A DNA stretch of 64,000 nt from Saccharomycopsis phalli (Eukaryota > Ascomycota > Saccharomycetes > Ascoideales > Saccharomycopsidaceae), in the NCBI GenBank assembly GCA_020342235.1, contig CP073216.1, positions 992,001-1,056,000 on the forward strand. The letters run 5' to 3'. Of this stretch, positions 10,501-20,857 are shown piece by piece (within the stretch, counting starts at the first letter, position 1; each line of letters begins with the position of its first letter). The translations under genes and the position numbers were made by a program. The notes under the pieces were generated by a model. It was not told the origin of the DNA, did not search any database, and worked only from the letters and a program-made list of their open reading frames with translations.

Positions 10501-11587
10501 ATGTAACCCTTTTTATTACAGAGACTGAATAAGTAGTGTAGAGTAAGCTAGATAATAACTAGACAGTAACTAGACATTGAACCAATTATATTAGCCTTGT
10601 AATAAAAAGAGAGATTCACTTTTCAAGGCCATTCTAGCCAAATTCATTTCTTCCCATGACAACATGGTCTTACTCTGACTTCTTGTCCTTCTTCCCAACT
10701 TGTTTTCTGGCCAATCTACAATGTAAATAATACATGTTTATTTTACAATTCTCCATTTCTCTAGAAGCCGTGACTCGACAATGTTTCAAAACCCCAAGCA
10801 GCAACACCGTCCATATACCAGATTATGGAATCAAAAACTGTCAAAAAACACTGCTGATTATAATATTCAATCTGGGATGAAAAAGAACTTGATGTGAAGC
10901 CTTGTGCTGATTGCTCGTAATTCCCGGACATAATTTGGATGGTGGTTATTGTAGAAATTGTAGTTTCCCGCGCTTTTTGAAACCAACCCTTTTTAATACC
11001 AGTATGGAAATAGGTTGTTGCTGATACATTCGACAAGTCCTCCTCAAGTCGTTTTTCTCCATTGCGTGACCCACTTTTCAACTATTTCAACGGAAAGACT
11101 TCCATCTCAGGGCTGTACAGTCAGTGTAAGTATACCTCAATGATAAAATCTTGAGTCTTGTCCTTGGGCCTCACCTTGTCCAATTGTTTATATTGATTTC
11201 AACGTGCCCATGATCTTTGTCATAGTCACTAATTCACATGGAACCTGAGATGGTATATCACTGTCAATATAGATGATTTCCCCAATAGATTGTGCTGAAT
11301 CTGACACCCTTTGGGTCTTGAATGTAAAACAGCTGCATGACTTTGCTATAAAAGAAAAGATTTGCTGTCTTCTCTTTGGTTCTTGCATTCCTGACTCTTT
11401 TTAATCTCACCAGGTCTATTCCAGAAAACGTGTATCAAAGTAAATAGGCTTCAGTTTTGGCATACCTCTCTTTATCGTCCATTTTAGCCTGCCCCATTGG
11501 AGTTGTATATACATAACACTTGCGCCATGTCAGGATGCCTAGGTTATACGCCACAGGCACAAGTGGCTCATTTCTAGATTATCCTGT
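10501..11587. other. Intergenic, no supported gene
   Basis: ORFs of 106 and 66 codons on the minus strand (10761-11081 and 11188-11388) lack good starts or recognisable domains. No RNA gene was recognised. Confidence 0.4.
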
Positions 11588-13039
11588 TTATCTAGTCTTT
11601 GACTGACTTCGAGAATGGGCAGTTGACTGGCTTCTCGACTGATTCCTAGAATGTGACACTGACTGATTCCTAGAATGTGACACTGACTGATTCCTAGAAT
11701 GTGACACTGACTGATTCCTAGAATGTGACACTGATTGATTCCTAGAATGGGACGCCGATTGATTCTTCGACTGGCTTTGAGATTGTGACGCCGACTGATT
11801 TCTCGACTGGTTTTGGGAATGGGAATTCGACTGAACCCGCGAATGCAACGCAGAGGGAGCCTGTGAGTGGATCCGTGATGCAATCCGCGACGGATTGATG
11901 CTGACAAAGTTCGACACCGACTTGGACTGCGGCTTTGTGTGGCATTCGAGATCCGCAACAAACTCAGGCTCCACACAGTACCGTCCCGACATAATATGCG
12001 TGTCCTCGGCCATACTCTTCAACGACAAGTTGCTGCTTGTCCTCTGACTCGACGTGATGCTGTTGGTGGCCAAACTAGTAAACAACGACTCCCGAAGCGA
12101 GTCCAACGCTCGTACTCGCTCCTCGTCGTCGTCTTCATGCGATTCCTCGGTTATATGACGCAACAAATCGTCCACACCCGGCCGCAGCTCACTGTCTTGG
12201 AAACACATGTCAATGAACCGCCGCATGTGTGGAGAAACATGGTCCCAATACTCCTCGGGCTCGTACATGTAGTCTCCCGTCAAGATTGCGGTCTTGGTCT
12301 CGTCGTCGGTCTCACAGTCAAACGGCATGTACCCACACAACATAAAGTACACCACGACCCCGAGCGACCACACATCCACCAGAAAGTCATACTGCTTCCG
12401 GGCCACAATCTCCGGGGCCATGTAGCTGAGGGTTCCACAGACGTTTGGGGTGGCTGAGTCGGCAAAAACCGCAAGCCCAAAGTCGCCAATCACCACTGCC
12501 GAGTCGTATTTCCGGCGGAAAAAAACGTTCTCGGCCTTGAGGTCGCGATGGATGATCCCGTGCCCCGAGATGAACTGGAGCCCGTTCAAGAGACATCTGG
12601 TGATCTTCGTGGCCTCCTTTTCAGACTTGTAACATCCCTCGCTCGCAATCCGATCAAACAAGTCGCCCCCAGACTCAAGCTCAGTGACCACATACAAGTT
12701 CCGATTGGTGTGGAAGTAATCGTGCAACTGGAGAATATATTTCCCAGCCTGCTTGTCTTTTAAGAGCGCAAGAATCCGGATCTCGCTCTGGATAAGCCGC
12801 ACCTTGTTGCGGTTCCCGGCCTTGGGAATCTGTTTCAAGGCATAGTGCCCTTTGCTCAATGTGTCCTCGCACTCAAACACCCGAGAAAAACTTCCGGTTC
12901 CAATGGGCCGCGCCAGGACCCTGTACTTGCATTCTGCTGTCAGCTTTGGACAGGAGTCAAATACCGTGACATGAGGCCAGGTGGATTCCATTGATGTTTC
13001 TAGACGAGACCGCAAGAAGAATTTCTCCGGTGCATGCAT
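11588..13039 (-). CDS. TDA1: Ser/Thr protein kinase, TDA1-like, with Ser/Gln-rich repeat tail
   Basis: This 483-residue kinase starts at ATG 13039; the frame upstream opens only with TTG. The kinase core spans about residues 40-310: glycine loop GTGSFSRVFE, catalytic Lys in YALKQI, HRDLKAENV, DFGLA and an APE motif in SYMAPEIV. The sequence CETDDETKTAILTGDY after the CGYMPFD block, and RLIQSEIRIL in the N-lobe, match the S. cerevisiae Tda1 pattern, so the symbol is by similarity. Tda1 phosphorylates histone H3 and Hxk2 under glucose limitation. The C-terminal 140 residues are low complexity and end in several SHSRNQSV octapeptides, probably a disordered phosphorylated tail. Other CAMK-like kinases remain possible. 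Confidence 0.85.
   Translation of the reverse strand: MHAPEKFFLRSRLETSMESTWPHVTVFDSCPKLTAECKYRVLARPIGTGSFSRVFECEDTLSKGHYALKQIPKAGNRNKVRLIQSEIRILALLKDKQAGKYILQLHDYFHTNRNLYVVTELESGGDLFDRIASEGCYKSEKEATKITRCLLNGLQFISGHGIIHRDLKAENVFFRRKYDSAVVIGDFGLAVFADSATPNVCGTLSYMAPEIVARKQYDFLVDVWSLGVVVYFMLCGYMPFDCETDDETKTAILTGDYMYEPEEYWDHVSPHMRRFIDMCFQDSELRPGVDDLLRHITEESHEDDDEERVRALDSLRESLFTSLATNSITSSQRTSSNLSLKSMAEDTHIMSGRYCVEPEFVADLECHTKPQSKSVSNFVSINPSRIASRIHSQAPSALHSRVQSNSHSQNQSRNQSASQSQSQSKNQSASHSRNQSVSHSRNQSVSHSRNQSVSHSRNQSVSHSRNQSRSQSTAHSRSQSKTR
11636..11750 (-). repeat. 24-nt coding minisatellite in the TDA1-like tail
   Basis: About five near-identical 24-nt units, each encoding SHSRNQSV. The unit length is a multiple of three, so expansion or loss keeps the frame. 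Confidence 0.9.
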
Positions 13040-13470
13040 AACATCACGCTTATCCAAAATCCTTTCTACCGAGGCACATTTCTTGTGAGCATCCCAATGG
13101 GTGTGAAGATTTGGTGATTAACAAATAGTTTGCTATTCTTTGAAGCGCCAACATGGAAAAGGTAAGTTTGTGATTGTGCGACGGTGATCAAAGGTCCAAA
13201 CTCCAAAGATTTTCAAACGGCAAGTTCGTGGTTGTGGATTATCAAATGTTTGTCATGGCCATCAAATGTTTGTTGGAATAATCAAAAGTTTTCATCCTTG
13301 AAACGCCCAATGTTTTGGAAAAAAAAGTTGGCGCTTGTCAATTGTGATTTGATCAAAATCAACTGCGTTTTATAGTTGTGAAATCCCAGGGCGCCTACCC
13401 ACGCATCTTTGACTACACTCAAACAGTTGGCAAGCTTTTTTGAAATATGAGCATTATATGTCGTGAAGAT
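13040..13470. other. Intergenic, no gene seen
   Basis: Upstream region of the TDA1-like gene with short direct repeats (ATCAAATGTTTG, GGTAAGTTTGTGATTGTG). A 63-codon ORF at 13184-13375 (+) is not supported. Confidence 0.4.
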
Positions 13471-13775
13471 TGTTTATTTTTGTATTTAGTTATGTTGCTT
13501 CCGGCAATACTGTAATTCTAGTATATTTCGGTTAGGCACGATCAGAAGCAACGATGCACGGCGTCTACAAAGAGATGAGATAGTGTATATAGGAATGTAA
13601 ATAGAATATAAATGGGAAATGGAAATATAAATGGAAAATGGGAATATAAATGGGAAACATGAAATATAAAGTGAAGTGCTCACAATGTCTAGTATCCAAT
13701 AGCCACCAGTGATTGTCATGTGAGTCTAATGCAAATATGAAATAGTGTAAAATGAGTCGAGAATTCTCAACATTT

Positions 13776-15568
13776 TCAGGCACAAACAAATTGAATCGAA
13801 TCAGCTGGAGAATCAATGCTGGAAACTTGAAAAGACTTGGTAGAGTAGTAAAGAATCGTAATGCCAGGAAAAACACTGGCGCTTTCATCACTCGACTTTC
13901 TGTCCATTTCAAGTTTCCGCTTCTTTTCTAACTTCTTTTTTCGATATCGTCTCTTTGCACCAGCTTTCTTGGTCTTGGCTCCAGCGGTTTTAGCCATTGA
14001 TTCAATCGCTAGTTTGCCTGAATTTTTCTTAACATTTTGTTTCTTAAATGATTTTGTCTCTGCAGACATCTCAACAAGTTGATTGGCAAGTTGATTAATC
14101 TTTTTCGCTTTATTAATCTTGTACTGTTCCAATAAATCGGTGGCTTCTGAGTAAAATTCTTTGTATTGTGTGATCTGAGTTGACACAAACTCTTCTTGTG
14201 AATCAGTCAATTTGATATCCTTGGCATTTGGCTTAATCAAGGAGAAAACCAAGTCAAAACCTGCCTTTAAAGCAAGAGCAAGAAATGTTCCAATGATAAT
14301 TCCAATCATCATAGCTACGAAAGTTTCATGGATTACTAGTCCCTCAAACTCGATTTTCTGAATGTTTTCCCACCAGCGATTTCTCCCAACCCTATAGATT
14401 TCGGAATAGAGAGTTTCAAATGTCTTAGCATATTGTCGAATTTCATTTGTCCAATAACTGGTCCACTCAGAGTTGAGCAACGCAGTTTTTTTAGTGTCTA
14501 TGATCTCAAAGAGTTGTAAGTCAGTGAGATTAAACACATAATTTTTGAGTCTATCAAAACTGTTGACAATATATTGTTGAATTGCTTCTGCCCAATGACT
14601 GGTCCATTCAGGATTGAACAACGCAGTTTTTTTAGTGACCATGAATTTGAAGAACTGAGAGTTAGTGAGATAAAACATACATCCTTGGATTGTTTCAAAA
14701 GACTTGAAAACACATTGACGAATTTCATTTGTCCAATGACCGGTCCACCCAGAGTTGAACAACACAACTTTTTGAATGTCTATGGTCTTCAAGAGCTGTG
14801 AGTTAGTGAGATGAAAAATACAATCCTCGAGTGTTTCAAAAGTCTTGAAAATCCATTTTTGAATCTCTTCAATCCAATAACAGGTCCATTCAGAATTGAG
14901 AAGCGCAGTTTTTTGGGTGTCCATGAATTCAAAGAACTGTGAGTTAGTGAGATAAAATACTGTCGATGTCTATATCCTCGTCCAATGAGTGTGACATCGT
15001 TACAAACTTATACTCAGATATTTAGTTAATTATAGATGAGTTTTTGTTCCTTTATAAGTGAATAATCGGAACGGTAGTGATGATTGGATTGATTTAGTTG
15101 TTCCCTTGAACTACGGAAATATCCTCTCTTTGTAGGAGATAATATTCCCTTATAAGATCCTATTGTTATGAGTTTCACTGGTTATTACAACAGCATAACC
15201 GCTTAGTTGTCTTACTCAGTGAGTACATTACAACGTAGAATTGCTTCTCCGTTATAGGTGTCTTACTTGTGGTTCTCAACCTCAACAAATACACAATCCT
15301 CGAGTGTTTTGAAAGTCTTGAAAATCCATTTTTGAATCTCTTCTATCCAATAACTGGTCCATTCAGAGCTGAGAAACGCAGTTTTTTGAGTGCCCATGAA
15401 TTTAAAGAGTTGTGAGTCGGTGAGACAAAACACACAATTTTCGAGTGTTTTTGATAAAACAAGTTGGATTCTGTAAGTAAGTTGAATAAAATGAGTAATT
15501 TGAAAGAAATGAATCATTTCACGGAGTTTAAGCATCATAACTGTGATTTTAGCAAAGTAGTCCATTTT
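13776..15568 (-). pseudogene. Copy 1 of the 47-residue-repeat membrane protein gene, split by a solo LTR
   Basis: The start ATG and the first repeat unit lie at about 15565-15293, and the rest of the reading frame lies at 14955-13776. Between them a 327-bp solo LTR sits inside the second repeat unit. Without it the gene would match the intact copy at 45512-46969, with only scattered differences such as MAKTAG versus MAATAG. A shortened protein could still start at internal ATG 14924 and would keep four repeats, the membrane segment and the basic tail. The family is unrecognised. See the intact copy for domain layout. Confidence 0.85.
14961..15287. mobile_element. Solo LTR (327 bp) of an LTR retrotransposon
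   Basis: The element begins TGTCGATG and ends CCTCAACA, the TG...CA ends typical of LTRs. It is flanked by a perfect 5-bp target duplication, AATAC (14956-14960 and 15288-15292). The empty site is visible in the second copy of the duplicated block at about 46694, which proves the insertion limits. It contains no coding sequence. Relatives are a fragment at 15890-15985 (inverted) and one near 47195-47290. The clean target duplication suggests a fairly young event, later than the block duplication. The family is not assigned. Confidence 0.93.
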
Positions 15569-15889
15569 GATCAGTCTGGTTTCAAGCGCTAGTTAGCTTA
15601 CTCAATACACAAAGGTGCACTTTCTTATATACTGTGCGAACGTCACAAACAACACTTGATAGACACAAACACTTGATAGACAGAAACGCTTGATGTTGGT
15701 GTTTCCTTACTATCAAGGAATGCTGTGTAACAAAATCGCCAGGCTTTGCCAATTGATCCTGTACATGACATTTTTAGTGTATTGGACCTAGTGTAGGTAT
15801 TCGAGTGTGTTTCTCTCAATGCGGCTTACATCCTTAACAAAGTAGGAAGATTGATTGAGAGATCCTCTCAATGGGTACTTGGGATTGCA

Positions 15890-15990
15890 TGTTGAGGTTG
15901 AACACCGTAAGTATGACACCTATAACGGAGAAGCTATTCTACGTTGGAGTGTACTCATGGTGTTCAATCTCAATATATAACTATTGCTAT
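15890..15990 (-). mobile_element. Truncated LTR fragment, same family as the solo LTR
   Basis: Read on the minus strand, this matches the 3' end of the LTR at 14961-15287: the CCTCAACA end, a GACACCTATAACGGAGAAGC block on the plus strand, and CTACGTTG. The other end is missing. An older fossil, abutting the right flank of duplication copy 1. Confidence 0.75.
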
Positions 15991-16025
15991 AAATCTATTT
16001 AGACCAGCTAAATTTCCAACTGGGC

Positions 16026-17048
16026 TTAAGTATTATAACGACACTTGCCTTTCTTATTTGGAAGGCAGTATACCATTCCTTCTGGCATAGAAAGCGATGG
16101 CGAACAAATATTCACTATATCTTGAAGTACCGGCTTAATAGCACGCTTTTCAAGACTTGACCTACTACTCAACAATCCGGTGTCACCTTTAAGCACCGAA
16201 TAATATTTGAAAGTCCGAAGGCGACAGAGTGGTGTTCCGCTAGCAGTACTTGATATCTCTCCTGTCAAAAACACATTTGGAAATTCATTGGTCAAGATGC
16301 TTGAAATGGACAGTTTGCTGTGAATTTTTCCGGGGGTTAACTTAGTAATAACATCTTGGGCCCAAGGCTTTCCAGTTTTTGTCAGGAGAAGAAACTTTCT
16401 AACTGCATATATATAGTCGACATAAGTACTTCTCTTTCTGATATTAGAAAGGGCAGCTTCTGACGTGACTTTGAAGTACGTGGACTGTTGAGTGTTGAGC
16501 TTTTTCTTATTGAAAAACTGCTTCAACTGTAAATAAGCCGATGGCAGTTTGCTGGTGGTGTCCTGAACCTCGTAGCAGTCCGGGCTCAAGGACGAAAACA
16601 AAAATGCGTGCTTCGCACCTTGGTATATTGGAAAATTCTTATCATTTATTTTAGTCCAATATTCGGTGATCCAAGGTTGTTGCAAGATTACAGAAGGTAT
16701 TGCTCTTTTCATGTAGTCAATTTCCTTTTGATCTGGTCTATGCGAATGCTCACCGGTGTCTGCCCACAAACCATGGATCTCAGCCAGCTCCAATAGGTTA
16801 CGGTAGTAGTAGGAAAGAACCACATTTGTACTGGTTTCTTTTAGACAAGAGGAGCCACCGTCTTTATTTCTAACAACAGGACAGGACAGTAAGTCAAATA
16901 CGCCGGGAGTACTAAAGAGTTCACGAGCAGTTTGGACAACAAGATTGGGTTCACTGCTAGTCATTTGAGAAGATGAAAGGGAAGCAGCCTGGCTGAATTC
17001 CAACAAGAGCAAAGCTAAAAGCACGTTAAAGATGGCCAAGGTGTTCAT
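16026..17048 (-). CDS. Secreted precursor with Kex2-type sites, function unknown
   Basis: This 340-residue protein starts at ATG 17048, which gives a textbook signal peptide (hydrophobic core LAIFNVLLALLLLEFSQA, cleavage after the AxA-like end). The upstream in-frame start would be TTG and would spoil the signal. No other membrane segment is seen. Seven Cys remain after the signal. Dibasic Kex2-like sites occur at MKR, RKR and LEKR; the last would release a 38-residue C-terminal peptide with three Cys. The layout recalls processed secreted yeast precursors (cell-wall, pheromone or killer-type), but I see no sequence match to any of them. Its neighbours are LTR fragments and a duplicated unknown gene, i.e. 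an accessory region. Confidence 0.7.
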   Translation of the reverse strand: MNTLAIFNVLLALLLLEFSQAASLSSSQMTSSEPNLVVQTARELFSTPGVFDLLSCPVVRNKDGGSSCLKETSTNVVLSYYYRNLLELAEIHGLWADTGEHSHRPDQKEIDYMKRAIPSVILQQPWITEYWTKINDKNFPIYQGAKHAFLFSSLSPDCYEVQDTTSKLPSAYLQLKQFFNKKKLNTQQSTYFKVTSEAALSNIRKRSTYVDYIYAVRKFLLLTKTGKPWAQDVITKLTPGKIHSKLSISSILTNEFPNVFLTGEISSTASGTPLCRLRTFKYYSVLKGDTGLLSSRSSLEKRAIKPVLQDIVNICSPSLSMPEGMVYCLPNKKGKCRYNT

Positions 17049-17945
17049 TGATGGTGAGTTCAAGAGTGGTTTCTGATGGTTTAAACAGTTTTTATTTTTA
17101 TTTCATCCATGGGTTAAGTTAAATTTATTGCCGTGCCATTTGCTTGTTTTGTTGTAGATTAGTATTTTATGCATTTGAGGCGATTCTGGCTCGTTGTAGT
17201 GGCCTTTATTGTTTAGTATTTGCGTGCCCATTTTGGTTGATTATATTCGATGTTTATTGTTAGTAATTAGATTTATTATATTTTCGTTGTAAATGATATA
17301 TATGGATTTATATCATCACAATATCTTCATTACTCTTCTACCCGTCAAAAAAAAAAGTTTTTCTAATTAGCCGAGACTAGATAACCATTAGTGCCGAACA
17401 CTCAATAGCGCGACATGAATTTTATCCAAGAAAAAATACATGTTTAGAGGCTGTGTTTACCGGAGATGAGAATTTTTTCTTGACTAGTCTTTTTCTAACC
17501 CATTTACTTTTCATTTACTTTCATTCTACTTTTGTAGATTTTAGTTGTTGTAATTCCTTGACTTACCACCCTTTTATAGTATTTCTACTATCTGAGATTA
17601 TTAACAACCTCAACATTTTTCAGTATCTATGTTATTAATGGCAGGGCCATGGTCGAATTCCCTAAACAAATACCACACTCAAGACCAAGGTGAAAGTTTT
17701 TCTGCCTATAAAAAGGGCGTTGCTTCAACACATGCCGTAGCGGTGCCGTTCATTATTCAAGCCGTGAAATATCAATTTCCTTGGAGCTTAGTATAGCCAT
17801 GGGACACATATAAATAATAATAATGTTGTTGAATATCTCAGATTAAGGAAATTTTCATGTTGGAGATTTCACAGATTGAGATCACAGGGTATCTATATCT
17901 GAAGTTGTCGTAGTTAATAGTTTCGTCTGGAATAGACATAGTATT
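17049..17945. other. Intergenic, AT-rich
   Basis: Upstream region of the secreted protein. No supported gene; a 61-codon ORF at 17453-17638 is hydrophobic by AT composition. Confidence 0.4.
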
Positions 17946-18393
17946 ATGGTGAACTATAAATTAGTTAATTATTTGTTTTGTTCCTTTAGGATCTGGATAA
18001 CCGGATTGGGCTCTGCTAGATATAAAGTCTAGCTGAATTGTTCAGGAAAGTTTTCCCCTCTATACGGTAAAGTGAGTCCTTTTTATAGTTGTCACATTTA
18101 TACGTCAGTGTGGCCTTGACATGATATGATGGGTATTGTATACGGCGAGGTGCCGTTTGTGTCATATCCCACGGCCTCAGACGTTATAAAATGCTCCAAT
18201 AACATTGGAAAAATACCTCAGTCTAATCAATGCCATAGGTCCATGATATTTCACTGACGTTTACATTGCTTAAGCAAACTATTCTGCAGTTAACCACGAC
18301 ATGGACTTTATATCTAGCAGAGCTCAGTCTGGTTATCCAGATTCTAAAGGAGCAAAGGAAATAATTAACTAGTTTGTAGTTTATTATAGTGCC
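17946..18393. repeat. Inverted repeat, about 80-bp arms around a 270-bp core
   Basis: The left arm 17953-18030 and right arm 18304-18390 pair in opposite orientation at roughly 85% identity. Shared blocks are TAGTTAATTATTT, CTGGATAACC and CTCTGCTAGATATAAAGTC. Part of the arm (TTAGTTAATTA...TTGTTCCTTTA) also resembles the interior of the solo LTR at 14961. It could be two facing LTR remnants or a foldback/MITE-like element. A 76-codon ORF starts right after the right arm (18394-18624) but has no recognised domain. Confidence 0.7.
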
Positions 18394-18722
18394 ATGTCTA
18401 AGTCTGACGAAATTTCTGGAAAGCCGACAAGTATTGATTCCGTGGAATTACAACGTCAAGTGTGGAATTTTACAAATGAGCGGAATCCTCCTCTCATCAG
18501 TACCCAGTTGAAAAATGACAATCTTCCTGGAGCCCAACAGAATATACCTTGTACAAATACCCCTACAAAACTGAATCATCCGCGAAATATCCCATTCAAC
18601 ACCCTGGAAAAATCATCCAAATAACAAATACCATGCCGCAACTTCTGAAAACCCTCCTATCCACTACACAATTGCCAAGATATTACATCTATTATGAGAA
18701 ATTCTCTACACCACACTGTCCG

Positions 18723-19997
18723 TCACTGTCCACTCGCAGGAGCCGAGTCACTTCCGTCTGCCTCCTTCCCAGACACATTTGCCGAGTCGTCAAACGTCTT
18801 TACACGCTCCTTGTTCTTCTGGGCAGTCACCACCAACAGCTGGAACGCCTTGACCATCAAATCGGACTTGCTGGCCGTCGGTTGAAGCACTGGCGGCGGA
18901 GTGGAATCCCGGTTGAAGTCATTGTGCGGCGCATAGTCGATATCTTCCAAATCGTCGTCACCGTCGCCGGTAGCAGACTCTCGGAGCGCGGCAATGCGGT
19001 TTTTCAAGCGAATAACCTCAATTGCCTGTACAAACTTGCTGCGCGCGTTGAAACCGTGTCTGATATTAGGCAAGAGATCGACCTTGTTGCTGGTCGCGAG
19101 CCATGGGTCTTGTAGAAGCTCGTCGGCAGTAAGCCGCTTATTCTGGTCGACACGAAGCATCTTCATGATGAATTGTCGGGCCTCCACGCTGACATCCCGC
19201 CAGTACTTCTCGTGGAACTTGACTCCTCGGTCGTCGCGGACTTCCTGCAAAAAGTCGTTGACGCTTTCCGAGCGAAATGGCGAGTATCCACACAACAAAG
19301 TGTAGGTGATCACGCCCGTGGACCAGATGTCGCACGGTTTCCCATGGCCAATGCCTAGAAGCACCTCTGGAGCCGCATACCCAAATGAACCCGCACTCAG
19401 TTTCAAGACCTGGTCCTTGGATCGCAATTTCTTGGCGATGCCAAAGTCCGCAAGCACAATCGGCGAGTCGGGGTCCTCTGCCTCGCTCCGGAGATACAAA
19501 ACATTCTCCGGCTTGATGTCGCGATGGACAATGTCCTGTTTATGGAGGTACGCAAGTGCCGAGAGAATCTGCCGGATGCATTGCGCAGCATCCTTCTCAG
19601 TGAACTTGCCCTTATCCACAATCCGGTCAAACAACTCGCCCCCGGTGGCAAGTTGCGTCGCAATATAAAACTTGTCCTTGCTCTCGAACCAATCGCGGAA
19701 CCCAACAATATTCGCATGGTGCACGTTCTGCAACATCTTCAACTCGTCATACACCATCTGGAAGTTCTTCCGCAACGTCTTCTTGAGAATAATCTTCATC
19801 GCCACATCCTCGCCACTGTCAATAGCCCGCGCCTGGCGAACCACCCCAAACAGTCCAGCGCCAAGGGTCTTGCCATATATATAGTTGTTTTTCCGCGCAT
19901 ACGACACTGGCTGCCCACTCAAGCGGTTGATGAACTTGGTGATGCCCTTGCCGGCAACTGGCGCCGGTTGTGACACTTCTGAATCGTAACTTGACAT
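18723..19997 (-). CDS. CMK2: Calcium/calmodulin-dependent protein kinase (CMK type)
   Basis: This 424-residue protein has a kinase domain at about residues 38-305: glycine loop GAGLFGVV, catalytic Lys in AMKIILKK, HRDIKPENVLY, DFGIA and GYAAPEVL. The last conserved helix is followed by an amphipathic basic region (KFVQAIEVIRLKNRIAALRE), typical of the autoinhibitory and calmodulin-binding segment of yeast Cmk1/Cmk2. The length is close to S. cerevisiae Cmk2. It acts in calcium and stress signalling. Which of the two paralogues it represents is a guess. The long AT-rich gap to MAK31 holds their divergent promoters. Confidence 0.92.
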   Translation of the reverse strand: MSSYDSEVSQPAPVAGKGITKFINRLSGQPVSYARKNNYIYGKTLGAGLFGVVRQARAIDSGEDVAMKIILKKTLRKNFQMVYDELKMLQNVHHANIVGFRDWFESKDKFYIATQLATGGELFDRIVDKGKFTEKDAAQCIRQILSALAYLHKQDIVHRDIKPENVLYLRSEAEDPDSPIVLADFGIAKKLRSKDQVLKLSAGSFGYAAPEVLLGIGHGKPCDIWSTGVITYTLLCGYSPFRSESVNDFLQEVRDDRGVKFHEKYWRDVSVEARQFIMKMLRVDQNKRLTADELLQDPWLATSNKVDLLPNIRHGFNARSKFVQAIEVIRLKNRIAALRESATGDGDDDLEDIDYAPHNDFNRDSTPPPVLQPTASKSDLMVKAFQLLVVTAQKNKERVKTFDDSANVSGKEADGSDSAPASGQ

Positions 19998-20746
19998 GGA
20001 GTTTGGGATTTAAATGCCGCCCCAAGGCCACGACACGGTCACGTGGTGTCACGTGGTGTCCATGAAAGTGTCACAAAGGCGGAACGCACATGTTTTTAGG
20101 ACTTGCAAACAACACAAGGCATCAATTAAAAAACATGATTTTAAATGTAAAAAACTTTTTCCAAGGCAATGACGTAATAATTTTTTTACGCGCCATGCTG
20201 GTCCCTTTTTACCGTTTTAAGCACTTCATGATGTATGCGAAGTTCCATGCTGTGGCATCAGTCGTGGCAAATTGTAAATTAAAATGGGAAACATCTTTCC
20301 AAGGTATAGAAACCTGCGGCGACGATCCATCAGTGCTGTCTCTAATTTTGAGACATTTTTCCTAATTCGGACTGCGTATTTCGATCAGGCACTTTTCCAA
20401 ATGGTTCACTGGCATTGACACAGTCAGTGTCTCATAAATATTAACATAATCCCAATAAGAGCATATACAAACTAGCCATTGGCGAAAAAACCCCTCGCTA
20501 CATGACCTCATATGCCATTGGTGGTATACCAACAAAGATGCAGCTGGGTCACTCGCACGTGATCACGCCCACCTCCTGACAACTTTTTTCCGACTCGGCT
20601 GGGCATGGCTTATCAAGTTAGACCCATGGCTAAATAAACTATGTGACTATATCTAGTCTTGCCGTTTGCATGTGTGTATTCACAGTAGGCGGCAGAATCA
20701 ACGGCGTAATCTCCGGCCCCGACACGTGATCTGTACACTAATTATC
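19998..20746. other. Divergent promoter region of CMK2 and MAK31
   Basis: About 860 bp separate the two start codons. The region has a tandem CACGTGGTGT just upstream of CMK2 (20040-20060) and a cluster of CACGTG-type sites closer to MAK31. No gene seen. Confidence 0.5.
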
Positions 20747-20779
20747 CACGTGCTCATGATCGTCGATCATGAGCACGTG
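20747..20779. promoter_or_regulatory. 33-nt perfect palindrome with two CACGTG boxes
   Basis: CACGTGCTCATGATCG is followed by a single T and then its exact reverse complement. Each end is an E-box bound in yeasts by Cbf1 or Pho4-type bHLH factors. Further CACGTGA sites lie at 20712 and 20829. It sits about 80 bp upstream of the MAK31 start. Confidence 0.8.
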
Positions 20780-20857
20780 ACAATGTGCATAAATTGTATC
20801 ATGTGACCATGGTAGTCGTCGATTATTCACGTGACTGTTGTTCATCCCAATATACCC

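Larger units (their letters stand above)
13475..15778. repeat. Segmental duplication, copy 1
   Basis: Apart from the solo LTR inside it, this block aligns end to end with about 45232-47183. The left edge is near TGTATTTAGTTATGTTG and the right edge near CGCCAGGCTTTGCC. The coding part is nearly identical between copies, while both flanks carry many substitutions and small gaps. Confidence 0.9.

Noticed and set aside
10761-11081. 106-codon minus ORF
   Set aside because: Starts at TTG with a stop a few codons upstream. No recognised domain or neighbour support.
17946-18393. Inverted repeat as a centromere core
   Set aside because: Arms of 80 bp are far too short compared with the kilobase inverted repeats of known yeast centromeres. 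No supporting signal.
18394-18624. 76-codon ORF directly after the inverted repeat arm
   Set aside because: Low-complexity Asn/Pro/Thr-rich sequence without a recognisable element or host domain. Too short to support.
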